Source: an alpha proteobacterium SCGC AAA015-N04 (lineage in GTDB: Bacteria > Pseudomonadota > Alphaproteobacteria > Puniceispirillales > Marisalimonadaceae). Taken from it: 34,310 bases of DNA. The position numbers and the translations under genes were made by a program. Location: contig KB910525.1 of the NCBI GenBank assembly GCA_000383115.1, positions 602 through 34,911 on the forward strand. The letters run 5' to 3'. Under the pieces are notes generated by a model, which saw only the letters and a list, made by a program, of their open reading frames with translations, was not told the origin of the DNA and did not search any database. This document shows, in pieces, positions 24,898 through 33,185 of this stretch; position 1 is the first letter of the stretch; each line of letters begins with the position of its first letter.

Positions 24898-25647
24898 TCA
24901 CAAGTTTTTAATCAAAAGTATCAATCCAATCTGAATTAAAATTATTAAAATTATTTGTCTAAATAATTTATTTGAAATCTTAGTTCTTATTTTTGTTCCA
25001 AAATATTGTCCAACCAGTGCAGGAAAAGTAATAATTAGACTTACTAACAAATCATAAAGATTACCTAACCCATGATAAATAAGAGACGAATATAATGGTA
25101 TAGAAGCAAAAAAATACATAGTTGCAGTTGTTCTAATAAAACTTTCTTTTTCTAAATTTAAAGATACTAAAAAAGTAATTATTGGTGGGGCATAAAAAGT
25201 AGATAATCCTCCTAAGATACCCGAAAAAAAACCAATATTAATTGATAGAATTTTTTCATATTTGGATTTAAGTCCTTTTAAATTAATCCCAAATAAATTC
25301 ATTGTTGTAAAACCAATTATTACTAATGAAATAATAATCGAAATAGTTTTTATTTCTAAACTAAGAATTAATTTACCTCCTAGAATTATTCCAATAAAAA
25401 GAGATATAAACATGGGTAAAAAACGATAACTAGTAATGCCCTTTTTAATATCCATTTGGAAAAAATTCGTAACGATTACTGGGAAACATAGTAACATCAT
25501 CGCTTTAGTTGGAGGTAAAATTAATGCTATTATTGGAACTGAAAACATCGACATTCCTATTCCAACAGACCCTTTAATTATACCTCCAGAAAAAACTGAA
25601 ATAAGAATTAGGACGAATACGTAATTTTCTAAATAAGCTTGATACAT
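24898..25647 (-). CDS. TauE/SafE (TSUP) family permease
   Basis: A 249-residue protein with eight or so membrane helices in two halves, the usual TSUP size. Family landmarks are GGIIKGSVGIGMSMFSVPIIA in the first half, of which only the ends are quoted in analyses below, and GFFSGILGGLSTFYAPPIIT in the second; the glycine-rich helix breaks in these positions are characteristic. TSUP proteins export sulfite, sulfoacetate or other organic anions. The neighbour is the NMT1/SsuABC-type importer on the same strand but 151 bases away, so a shared sulphur or organosulfonate function is possible, not shown. Confidence 0.88.
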   Translation of the reverse strand: MYQAYLENYVFVLILISVFSGGIIKGSVGIGMSMFSVPIIALILPPTKAMMLLCFPVIVTNFFQMDIKKGITSYRFLPMFISLFIGIILGGKLILSLEIKTISIIISLVIIGFTTMNLFGINLKGLKSKYEKILSINIGFFSGILGGLSTFYAPPIITFLVSLNLEKESFIRTTATMYFFASIPLYSSLIYHGLGNLYDLLVSLIITFPALVGQYFGTKIRTKISNKLFRQIILIILIQIGLILLIKNL

Positions 25648-25697
25648 TGATATATTAATAAATTGAAAGGTAATAAAAATTAATATTTTAATTTATT

Positions 25698-26045
25698 TTA
25701 GAACATAGTATATCCAAATTTTTTTGATAAAAAATGCACAATGAAAATACAAATTACAGTTAATATCACGCTTAAAAGAATTGAACTGTAAAAACCAAAT
25801 TTGTGGATAAAGTATGGGAAAGTTATAAACATTGGTAAAGTCGGGATAACATAAAGAAAAGTGTAAGAAACGTGGTTAGAAATTTTTTCTAATGAATTAT
25901 TTTCATAATATAACCAAAACAGAATTATAAAAGTTGTAATTGGTAATGCTGCAATTAATCCACCTAACCTATCATTTAATTTAGCAACTTCAGTAATCAG
26001 GACAATAATCAAAGAAGTTAATAATATTTTAAAAATTACAAACAT
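25698..26045 (-). CDS. DUF3147-family membrane protein
   Basis: A 115-residue protein with four membrane helices. The loop LNDRLGGLIAALPITTFI is the characteristic motif of DUF3147, followed by LFWLYYEN and TFLYVIPTLPMFITFPYF. The family's function is unknown; it is often a lone membrane protein. It lies 50 bases upstream of the TSUP gene on the same strand and could be co-transcribed. Confidence 0.85.
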   Translation of the reverse strand: MFVIFKILLTSLIIVLITEVAKLNDRLGGLIAALPITTFIILFWLYYENNSLEKISNHVSYTFLYVIPTLPMFITFPYFIHKFGFYSSILLSVILTVICIFIVHFLSKKFGYTMF

Positions 26046-26135
26046 TTTAGTATGCTTTATCTATCCAAATTTCTAATTTAAATTATATAGAAATTTATAA
26101 TTTTAAAAATCTATAAAATTATATTTTTTCAAAAA

Positions 26136-26321
26136 TCACTTTTTCATTAAATTTTTAAAACTTGAAAGAAATAGCGAAGCATCACTTTTTTTCTTTAATT
26201 TTAATAAAACGACTTTGTCTTCTGTTGTTTTCGTTTGCTTTAAATAATTATCAAATTTAATATTAGGTTTAGCTTTTTCTTTTTGTTCTTTTTTTAACTT
26301 TTCTAATTTATAATTTTTCAT
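26136..26321 (-). CDS. short lysine-rich hypothetical protein
   Basis: About 61 residues from the ATG at 26321. It is very basic and helical (YKLEKLKKEQKEKAKPNIKF) with a second helix (DASLFLSSFKNLMKK). There is no Shine-Dalgarno and no recognised family. It could bind nucleic acid or ribosomes through charge alone. It lies 90 bases upstream of the DUF3147 gene. Coding is uncertain because the composition of AT-rich sequence easily gives Lys-rich frames. Confidence 0.4.
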   Translation of the reverse strand: MKNYKLEKLKKEQKEKAKPNIKFDNYLKQTKTTEDKVVLLKLKKKSDASLFLSSFKNLMKK

Positions 26322-26570
26322 TTTGTACAAATACCATTATTATGATTTATAATACTTTACCAATTGTTTTTAACACATTGAAATTTTATTTAATTCACTA
26401 CTATTAATAAAATGAAACAACAAGACTAAACACAATTCAAGTCATTTAAAATCCTACTATTTGATCGATATAAACACAAAAACTATTTTAGATTTTTTAA
26501 TTATGTTTGATGTTAAGTATTGAATAAATATTAAATGAAAAATTAATTACTAAAATTTTTATCACTATTT

Positions 26571-26906
26571 CTAGAAGTCTTCCGAAGTAAACTCGTGTAA
26601 GACTATACCTCTACTACCAACAACTTTATTTATAAAATTTTTTACTTTTGGTGCGTGGTATTTATCTAATAAAGTTTGACAAGCAACAAATGATTTTTCA
26701 TCTTTATATTCAAATAAAATTCCAACTCTAGCAACGCCCTCTTTGTTCCAAATTCTAGTTAATACTCTTCTTAACATTCCAGCTTTTTTGAATTGTTCAA
26801 TTACTTCAGGTGTAAATATTTCATCTTGTTTTTTTGCATAGAGTTCGAGTTCATTTTCAGACATAAACTCTCTTGTTGTATAATTGATTAATTTTGAAAT
26901 TGTCAT
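26571..26906 (-). CDS. TRIWNK-type alpha-beta-barrel-like protein
   Basis: A 111-residue protein with the clearest copy of the shared core: KLINYTTREF, FKKAGMLRRVLTRIWNKEG, RVGILFEYKDEKSF and VGSRGIVLHEF. It aligns with the genes at 18506-18838 and 32023-32346. AGG lies 8 bases before the ATG. The predicted fold is a dimeric ferredoxin-like barrel. Like its paralogues, it has no assigned catalytic residue. It stands alone on the leftward strand between spacers of about 240 bases. Confidence 0.7.
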   Translation of the reverse strand: MTISKLINYTTREFMSENELELYAKKQDEIFTPEVIEQFKKAGMLRRVLTRIWNKEGVARVGILFEYKDEKSFVACQTLLDKYHAPKVKNFINKVVGSRGIVLHEFTSEDF

Positions 26907-27140
26907 TTAATTACCTAGAAATAATTTTTATGATATTTAATAATCAAGGTATATATATATATCAGCGTTGTCATGTTTATTTAAATTTAAGTAAATAATA
27001 ATACTAAATTAAAGTCAATGATTATACAGTTAATAAAATCGATATATTTATAACTTTAATTAGAATGCTACTCCTGCATTTAAACTTTTAATATTACTAG
27101 AATATATTGTTTATGAGTACACAAAATAAATTAATTTCAA

Positions 27141-27491
27141 CTAGTTTCTTTTAAATACAAGTGTTATTAATTTGATTATATAACCGTAAAACAAAGGTAA
27201 AAAGGCTATAGATAAAGCATTTCCTGTTTTATCGATATCACCCCAGTTATTCCATTTACCTGCTGTTAAAGCGATTATTCCTATTAACATACCAAACCAA
27301 CCAAAATAAACAGCGCCATTACCACAATTTGAAATAAATTTATTCTTTTGGTTTTTCAATAATCCATATCCAGCACAACCACCAATAACAAATAAAAAGC
27401 TGAGGATATCATAATAATAATTAAAACCTACGTGAGAAATGGCACCAAATATAATAAATAAGCAAAATATTAAACCAACGTACCTATTCAT
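27141..27491 (-). CDS. membrane protein, MotA/ExbB-like
   Basis: A 116-residue protein with about four helices (VGLIFCLFIIFGAISHVGF, LSFLFVIGGCAGYGLL, VYFGWFGMLIGIIALTAG, ALSIAFLPLFYGYIIKLI). The last two helices, joined by a loop with a GDIDKTG turn, resemble the core of MotA/TolQ/ExbB proton-channel subunits, which contain G-x-x-G-x-L-I-G-x and A-x-x-x-x-x-Y-G patterns. It is much shorter than those proteins, so it would be a reduced relative. AAGGAG lies 10 bases before the ATG. The role is unknown. Confidence 0.65.
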   Translation of the reverse strand: MNRYVGLIFCLFIIFGAISHVGFNYYYDILSFLFVIGGCAGYGLLKNQKNKFISNCGNGAVYFGWFGMLIGIIALTAGKWNNWGDIDKTGNALSIAFLPLFYGYIIKLITLVFKRN

Positions 27492-27803
27492 AATCTAAAA
27501 GCTCCTTTTTTATTTAAAAATTAATTAATATCTATGAGAATTAGCCAAATGATCGAAGATTTCATTTTTCTAATTAAACTTTGTTAATATTAATTTTTAG
27601 TAGATTTGGTAATACCAAAAACCTCTATAAAATGCTATAAATAATGATGAAATATTATTTATATTTAAAATCCTGAATTGATAATTATATAGTATGTCAT
27701 CTCTTTTATCTAACTCAGTTTTTCATAACTTTTTCATAAAAGTTTTTAAACTTAATTTATTTTTGATCTTATCATAAACAAATTATGCAAGTATCAACTG
27801 GTC
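27492..27803. other. gene-free spacer
   Basis: A 310-base AT-rich stretch between the MotA/ExbB-like gene start and the gene remnant at 27804. I see no credible coding frame, RNA gene or repeat. The promoter of the MotA/ExbB-like gene must lie at its left end. Confidence 0.55.
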
Positions 27804-28088
27804 TTAAGCATTAATCATCAATCCTAATACAAAAGCTTTTTTTTTATATCTCGACCGGGTCTTAAATCTGCATCAAGTACATGAAGCACATCACCTACAA
27901 AACTAAATGATTCTCTAATAGAAACGTAATCATATTTAACTTCTTTGGGAGCTATGTTTTTAATATAACTTCAGTTACTTGCTGTATATTTATTTTTTTA
28001 AATCTATAGCCACCCGTTCTGGAATGTCTATTCTAATTAATGAAATTTCATCCTCTATACATACTTGAAAATATAACTTAATAATACA
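27804..28088 (-). pseudogene. frameshifted gene remnant, family unknown
   Basis: Leftward, a segment from about 28088 reads EDEISLIRIDIPERVAIDLKK and then INIQQVTEVILK before a stop. A shifted frame continues with NIAPKEVKYDYVSIRESFSF and VGDVLHVLDADLRPGRDIK to a TAA at 27804. The two parts have composition like that of real proteins and together make about 90 residues with one frameshift and no start codon. I cannot name the family. A further possibly related frame lies just upstream (28089-28195, including HALELYLCPSNKIKVASHF). Confidence 0.45.
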
Positions 28089-28241
28089 CTAATCTAAATA
28101 AATAGCCTTCGTAGAGTATTTACTATTTTAACAATACAAAAATGAGAGGCTACTTTAATCTTATTCGATGGGCATAAATATAGTTCTAGCGCATGTGTAC
28201 TTTAATAAGGGATTGGCAATTGGTAAAAGAAAATTAGATTT

Positions 28242-28541
28242 TTATTTTTCGGCTTTATAGTCTAATTCTTCGTTGACTATGCCAGTTTCAATACTAGCCT
28301 TGCAAGAAAATCTATCTTCATAGTCTTTAAAAAAATCCTTCAAGGAAGGAATATGTTTTTCAAGATTAGACTGATTATTAAAAGTAAAAATACCAAGACC
28401 TTTGTCAGGAGAAATATGATAAGCATCTACCGCTACTAATCCATTTAAAGTTGAAGGGTCAAAGTTAGAAGCTACATATTGATGACCAACATGCATTAGT
28501 TTAGGATTCGAATATCTAACATTTAAAAAAACACAAAACAT
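28242..28541 (-). CDS. hypothetical protein, possible alpha-beta-barrel fold
   Basis: A 99-residue protein. The order is strand (MFCVFLNVRYS), helical part, strand (LVAVDAYHIS), strand (LGIFTFNNQSNLEKH), helix (SLKDFFKDYEDRF), strand (KASIETGIV). This fits a small ferredoxin-like domain of the ABM type, but sequence support is weak. The ATG at 28541 has no Shine-Dalgarno, and an internal ATG at codon 16 (MHVGHQYV) is an alternative start. The function is unknown. Confidence 0.55.
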   Translation of the reverse strand: MFCVFLNVRYSNPKLMHVGHQYVASNFDPSTLNGLVAVDAYHISPDKGLGIFTFNNQSNLEKHIPSLKDFFKDYEDRFSCKASIETGIVNEELDYKAEK

Positions 28542-28720
28542 AATAAATTTTATACAACTAATTAATCATAAAGGGAAATCATAATCAACCATCAATATTT
28601 TATTTATAAATTAAATTAACTAATTCTGAGATATTTTTCTTAAATTATTCGAAAAAAAAAGATTTTGGGCCTTCTTATTAATATTTAACAATTTTCAACT
28701 TATAATATAGAATTAGCATA

Positions 28721-29377
28721 TTAGAAATTGTATCCTAGATATAATAGTCCAAAATCGGCACCATCAATACCTCCAATATCTCGATAAAAATCGTATCCCA
28801 TTTTCCAACCAGAACCATCAATATTTTTATCAAAATCATAACCTAGACCAAGCAGCACACCACTACCAGTAGCTTTTGCAGATGCAATATCATAAGTAGT
28901 ACCACCGATTGTAATACTTACTAATCCAGTTAATTCTGAGTAATGCATTCCAGCTTTTCCAAACAGACCACCATCTGATCTAGTACGATAGATTAGAGAA
29001 GCATCAAAGCCACTTGCTTCATATTCTTCTGAAGCTGAAGAACCTGAAATTGTATAAGTAGCAGATATTTCTGAGGTGTTAAAATAACCAAATTGTAAAT
29101 CAATTTGGTCATTAGTTTCAAATCCAAAGTAAAATCTGGCATACACAGTCGCACCATCTTCTTCATATGTTACAGTTTGACCAGATAAGTTAGCTAAAGT
29201 CTGAGCTGTTTCTTCAGCTTTTAAATCTACAAAAGCGTAACCAACATCGATACCTAGATATGTCTTGGAAGACGATGCTTCTGAAAATGCTGGGCGAAAT
29301 AGAAATATGAAAATAAGTGGAATTATAGATAATGCAAAGTATTTTTGTCTGTAATAAAGTTTCATAGAATTAACCAT
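28721..29377 (-). CDS. outer-membrane beta-barrel protein
   Basis: A 218-residue protein with a signal peptide (FALSIIPLIFIFLFRPAFS) and alternating amphipathic strands rich in Tyr, Gly, Ser and Thr (TVYARFYFGFETNDQIDLQF, GVLLGLGYDFDKN). The C-terminus (FGLLYLGYNF) ends in an aromatic residue, as expected for BAM-dependent barrels. It would be an eight-stranded OmpA/opacity-like porin. Two ATGs (29377 and 29365) are possible; the second gives a more standard signal peptide. The gene is visibly less AT-rich than the flanking spacers, common for abundant envelope proteins. Confidence 0.85.
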   Translation of the reverse strand: MVNSMKLYYRQKYFALSIIPLIFIFLFRPAFSEASSSKTYLGIDVGYAFVDLKAEETAQTLANLSGQTVTYEEDGATVYARFYFGFETNDQIDLQFGYFNTSEISATYTISGSSASEEYEASGFDASLIYRTRSDGGLFGKAGMHYSELTGLVSITIGGTTYDIASAKATGSGVLLGLGYDFDKNIDGSGWKMGYDFYRDIGGIDGADFGLLYLGYNF

Positions 29378-29753
29378 TTATAAAAATAAAAAATTATGCA
29401 TCTATTATAAATAAATTACAAGAATTAAATTTTGAAAATATATATCAAATATTTATTTAAATTTATCTCGTAAGTCTTATAATCATCTAAAAACTTCGAT
29501 TTCACAATTTGCTTCAAATCAAGTTAATTGACCACCCACATTTTGATTTGATACCAGAATTGATTAGCTTTATTTTTTAATTTAACAATTCTTCAGTTAA
29601 TTTAATTTTGCAAATATACTACGTCAAAATGTTTACAATTTTCATTATATATAGTTATAAATATATCAAGGTTATTGTGACCAGAGTGCAGGTTTATGAA
29701 AAGTGGCTATAAAATTGCGTAAATTGTATAATACATGAGAATATTTGCTAAAG
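29378..29753. other. gene-free spacer with barrel-gene promoter
   Basis: A 376-base gap without a credible frame on either strand. The promoter of the outer-membrane barrel gene should lie in its left part (around 29380-29480), but AT-rich sequence prevents a reliable -10/-35 call. No RNA gene or repeat was recognised. Confidence 0.5.
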
Positions 29754-30191
29754 TTATTTTTCTTTATATTTTAATAATTTGTCTAAGTTGTTTTTTAATC
29801 TTATTTTTAATTCCGTTGATGAAGTGACTTCACAACTCCATAAAAAATTTCTACTCAAATCTCCATTCTTATAATTCAATGAAACATAGTCTAGAGTTCT
29901 TCTAAATATCCATCCAATAAGCTTAGTTTTTTTTTCTTTGCTAGATTCTTTTAGCGGTTGTTTTATGAAAATCGCACTTTCTGTAAGTTCATATGAATGA
30001 TTAATAGAAATTATATTTAATTCGACAAAGTCGATAACTGAAATTTCAACTTTATCCTTACTTATAAAATTGTATCCCCTACTATCTTGATCACAAATTA
30101 GTGTCTTACCTTTGACGATTGCAAATGCATTATTCGAAATTATAAAAAATAATATAGATGAAAATATCCTAATTACTAACTGCTCATGCAC
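29754..30191 (-). CDS. exported hypothetical protein
   Basis: A 145-residue protein with a signal peptide (FSSILFFIISNNAFA). Its GTG start at 30191 has GGAAG 9 bases upstream and an ATG is absent nearby. The mature part is beta-rich: GKTLICDQDSRGYNF, ISINHSYELTES, KTKLIGWIFRRTLDYVSLNY and FLWSCEVTS. The two Cys (in ICDQD and WSCEV) could form a disulphide. A Lys-rich tail follows. The function is unknown; it resembles short secreted proteins I recall from marine alphaproteobacteria, but no named family is assigned. Confidence 0.7.
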   Translation of the reverse strand: MHEQLVIRIFSSILFFIISNNAFAIVKGKTLICDQDSRGYNFISKDKVEISVIDFVELNIISINHSYELTESAIFIKQPLKESSKEKKTKLIGWIFRRTLDYVSLNYKNGDLSRNFLWSCEVTSSTELKIRLKNNLDKLLKYKEK

Positions 30192-30623
30192 AATCTAAAC
30201 TTCCACTGAACGTACTTATATTTTTCAATAATTATATCATTCAAATATAGATGCAGGAAACGTTTTATATCAATATTTATGTCAGTTTAATTTTAAATAA
30301 CATCTTATAAAATTAATGTAATAAGAAATTTATTAATTAATTAAAATCTCTGGCTTCCTTTCTCTTATCAAATGATTTTAAAAAATTATTGAAGTTAATA
30401 ATAAGTTGGTACTTACTATTGAACTGATTTAAATATTTATCAACAAACACCCATTATAAAATTTCCACATACTACAGTCTATAGCTTTAGATATCTAGCC
30501 ATACCTTTATATCTCAAGTAGGCAGAGCGTAATACCTTTGAAATGCACTTAAGTAATATTTGGAATAGTATATAAATGTACTTAATAACAAAATGTATAA
30601 TGAACTAAAACAATATCTAAAAT
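30192..30623. other. spacer with a possible 37-residue frame
   Basis: A 432-base gap. The only suggestive element is a leftward GTG-started frame at 30337-30450 whose end (FLKSFDKRKEARDFN) recalls DUF1127-like small proteins, but it stops where that family would continue, so it is not called as a gene. No RNA gene, repeat or terminator was recognised. Confidence 0.45.
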
Positions 30624-31196
30624 TTAATCCATTAATTTGAGAACACATTTACCAAAATTTTCTGTGGCAGGAGTAAAACCTAACTCTTTACATTTTTTTT
30701 CTGCTTTTTCAGTTTTATTTGAAATTTTGTCGGATGAATTAATTTTGTCTTTATTTTCACCATCAGAAATTGAGTTTTTAAGAGTTTTTTTAATATTAGT
30801 TTTTGTTTCTTCGCAATTTCCCCAAATGGAGCCCGGGGCTACATATCCTGGGAATTCCATATCAATAGTAGCTTTTTTATTTGTTTTGAAATACAAAATA
30901 TTCCAACGAGTTATATATTTACGTTTTAACTCATAACTAAATTTAACTTTTTTACTATCATTTAACTTTACTTTACCTTCAATTCGTACTTCATTCCAAA
31001 AAGCAGTTTTATCAGAATTTATAATATGTGTTTGTATTTGTGGTGCCCAGCTTTTAATTAATTTTTGCGAGTATGTCCTATTTATTCCATTGTAATTATC
31101 AAATTTACAGTTTAGTTCTAATTCTTCACTATTAGCAATTGATGAAGTGACAAAAAATAACACAATCAAAGCATATCTCATATCTAATTTTCTCAT
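30624..31196 (-). CDS. exported protein with C-terminal Cys-pair motif
   Basis: A 190-residue protein with an N-terminal signal peptide (RYALIVLFFVTSSIANS); the second ATG (codon 6) gives a tidier signal than the first. The mature region is beta-rich with a Cys near each end (ELNCKFDNY and GNCEETK), then a long Lys/Ser/Asn linker and a short C-terminal module CKELGFTPATENFGKCVLKL. That module (C, GF, T-x-x-F-G-x-C) recurs, as I recall, at the C-termini of secreted proteins in marine proteobacteria and looks like a small disulphide-closed domain. The function is unknown. Confidence 0.7.
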   Translation of the reverse strand: MRKLDMRYALIVLFFVTSSIANSEELELNCKFDNYNGINRTYSQKLIKSWAPQIQTHIINSDKTAFWNEVRIEGKVKLNDSKKVKFSYELKRKYITRWNILYFKTNKKATIDMEFPGYVAPGSIWGNCEETKTNIKKTLKNSISDGENKDKINSSDKISNKTEKAEKKCKELGFTPATENFGKCVLKLMD

Positions 31197-31609
31197 TTCC
31201 TAATTAATTAAAAAATATTAAATTAATTTTAATATAATTCATGCTTTCTATACAAGTAGGAAAAATTAGAATTATCTATATTATCATTTACCTTCCAAGT
31301 GCTGATTAAAATATAGTTATATATCAGTTTGATAACTCGTCAAAATTGTTGTGAAATACTGTGCTCTTATGAAAAGTTCTTCGCCTATTTAATGCAATAC
31401 TCACAGCTTAATCAGATAAAATTTTAGATTACGAACTACTTTGTTAATGTCAATATACAATAAATTTGTATCAGTTTATAAATCAGTTTTCAAAAGAGGC
31501 ATCAACTTCCCTCTTAAATAACTTAGTAACTAAAAAAGGACTTTTCTCAAGGTATTATTTTTAGAGTAACCATTGATATATCTGAAACACAAAGACATTA
31601 GGTAACTAT
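31197..31609. other. gene-free spacer
   Basis: About 413 bases. A short stem (AAGAGG near 31495 with CCTCTT near 31511) is present but isolated and not followed by a T-run. No credible coding frame was recognised on either strand. Confidence 0.5.
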
Positions 31610-31768
31610 ATGGCCAATAAACAAGTGAGTGATAAAATGTGGGTATCTTTTTCTGAAAATATTTTAATTCAAATAAAAGATACAGGAGCAAAGGTAGCGA
31701 CAACATGTGGACCTATTGACGAATTAAATCTCTATAAAGATTTTGATTTTTATAAATATAATTTTTAA
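31610..31768 (+). CDS. short acidic hypothetical protein
   Basis: A 52-residue frame from ATG to TAA in an otherwise empty stretch. It contains MWVSFSENILIQIKDTG, one Cys (TTCGPID) and an aromatic tail (DFDFYKYNF). A weak AGG lies 6-7 bases before the ATG. It may be a real small gene or a truncated remnant. No family is recognised. Confidence 0.35.
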   Translation: MANKQVSDKMWVSFSENILIQIKDTGAKVATTCGPIDELNLYKDFDFYKYNF

Positions 31769-32022
31769 TACTTTGACGGCATTTAACTTTTACAATCTTA
31801 TTGATTAAAAAGACTTACTAGTCATAAAACATGAAACTCTAGCTGCATATAAATTTCAAATTATAATTATCACTTACTCATATATGCAGAAGCAATTATT
31901 GTAATTTTTTATATATCCCAGAATATTATTTCATTAACTCTCTTTTAAAACTCTCTAAATAGCATTAAAATTTGAACACTTATCAAAATAGATACGAGTA
32001 TTTTAACAAAGTAGAAAAAACT

Positions 32023-32346
32023 TTAAACTTCAAAAACTGAAATGCCTCGGCTTCCCTCTATTTTCGCCATAGTCATCAATTCTTTTGTTTTAGGAAGGGT
32101 ATTAAAATGTTTATCTAAATACTCAATGTTTGATTCAAATGCTTCTTTCGTATCATATTCAAATAATATCCCTAATTTAAATGTCTCACCTTTATTCCAA
32201 ATACGTGTGCAAACAAAACGTTTTAGACCACGTTTTTTCATTTCAGGCGCCCATACTTTACTAGTACTATCAATATGATTTATCATTTCATTCATTTCAA
32301 ACTCGGTTGGAAAAACAAGCGTAGTGTAATTGATAAGCGCAGACAT
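32023..32346 (-). CDS. TRIWNK-type alpha-beta-barrel-like protein
   Basis: About 107 residues from the ATG at 32346, fixed by AAGGAG 8 bases upstream; the longer in-frame extension has no such site. The core blocks are ALINYTTLVF, KKRGLKRFVCTRIWNKGE, KLGILFEYDTKEAF and EGSRGISVFEV, shared with 18506-18838 and 26571-26906. The predicted fold is a ferredoxin-like alpha-beta barrel. This copy has lost some charge between blocks, but all core motifs are intact. The function is unknown. Confidence 0.72.
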   Translation of the reverse strand: MSALINYTTLVFPTEFEMNEMINHIDSTSKVWAPEMKKRGLKRFVCTRIWNKGETFKLGILFEYDTKEAFESNIEYLDKHFNTLPKTKELMTMAKIEGSRGISVFEV

Positions 32347-32354
32347 ATTTATAT

Positions 32355-32360
32355 CTCCTT
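32355..32360 (-). promoter_or_regulatory. strong Shine-Dalgarno fixing the start of 32023-32346
   Basis: Read leftward this is AAGGAG, 8 bases before the ATG at 32346. It shows that the longer frame reaching 32406 is an artefact of an open leader. Confidence 0.75.
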
Positions 32361-32579
32361 CTTTAATCTTCAAATTATCACATAATTTTAGATTTAGTAC
32401 AGCCAATTATAAAATTTTAAAAGTATAGAAATTCTCAATCTACTTTACACCTTAACTACTCATATCAAGCAATACCCTTATGTACCACACTGGGGGTGTC
32501 AGACTTGAGTGAAACTCTTTACTAATCCATACGAAATTGATTAAGCTAAATTACGTCAAATAGTTTTAAGGGATATAAA

Positions 32580-32885
32580 ATGATAATTACAATCGTGACA
32601 TTTAACATAGATTCAAAATTAACTAACTCAATGTTAAAAGAAAAGTTTTTAGAAACATCACCAATTTATAAAGATACTCCGGGTTTAATCAGAAAAAACT
32701 ATATCTGTGATACATCAAAGAATTTAGCTGGTGGAGTATATTGTTTTGATAAGATAGAGAATGCAAAAAATTGGTTTGATAAAGAAAGAGTTGATTGGAT
32801 TACAAGCAGATTCTCTAGACCAGACATAAAATTTTATGAAAATCCAGTTATTGTTGATAATAATACTGATGAAATAATTTCATAA
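32580..32885 (+). CDS. YdhR-like putative monooxygenase
   Basis: A 101-residue protein with AAGGGA before its ATG. The opening MIITIVTFNIDSK, then DTPGLIRKNYICDTSKNLAGG and VYCFDKIENAKNWFD, is the pattern of YdhR-like dimeric alpha-beta-barrel monooxygenases: a strand, the PGLI.K turn, AGG, and an aromatic-rich helix-strand end (IKFYENPVIVDN). These proteins act on small molecules or have unknown substrates. It is followed 42 bases later by a small zinc-ribbon-like gene. Confidence 0.8.
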   Translation: MIITIVTFNIDSKLTNSMLKEKFLETSPIYKDTPGLIRKNYICDTSKNLAGGVYCFDKIENAKNWFDKERVDWITSRFSRPDIKFYENPVIVDNNTDEIIS

Positions 32886-32927
32886 AATATATGGGCGAAA
32901 GGTTCTAAATCTTGTAAGGTTTTACTC

Positions 32928-33110
32928 ATGTATAGATTTAGAACCAAAGACTGTTTTAAATGTTCGGAACAGAAAGATGTATTATATCGATGCAAGTACA
33001 ATGAAGTAAAAGATTGGGTATTTCTTTGTAAAGAGTGTCTAAAAAAATTAAAAATTTTATTTGAAGATACTTATCAGTATGGTGGCACTTGGAAAAGTAA
33101 AAAGAGATAA
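32928..33110 (+). CDS. small zinc-ribbon-like protein (YGGTWK type)
   Basis: A 60-residue protein with CFKC (residues 9-12) and, further on, CKEC (34-37), separated by a basic stretch with YRCKYNEVKDWVFL, so four to five Cys can bind zinc. The C-terminus YQYGGTWKSKKR is a conserved-looking tail that I recall from small proteins of marine bacteria. AAGG lies about 9 bases before the ATG. The role may be nucleic-acid or protein binding; no enzyme motif is present. It probably shares a transcript with the preceding YdhR-like gene. Confidence 0.75.
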   Translation: MYRFRTKDCFKCSEQKDVLYRCKYNEVKDWVFLCKECLKKLKILFEDTYQYGGTWKSKKR

Positions 33111-33185
33111 ACTACTTTTATTTTATTCAGAAGATGATACTTTTTCACAACATCTATAACTAATTATTATTATTTATTTAATAAC

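Noticed and set aside
26950-26970. (TA)n run
   Set aside because: Simple sequence in AT-rich DNA; no evidence of function.
27060-27105. Leftward 15-residue end (SLNAGVAF) resembling a beta-barrel C-terminus
   Set aside because: Too short, no coding sequence upstream in frame.
30337-30450. GTG-started 37-residue frame with FLKSFDKRKEARDFN
   Set aside because: It recalls the N-terminal half of DUF1127-like proteins but stops early and lacks a convincing ribosome-binding site.
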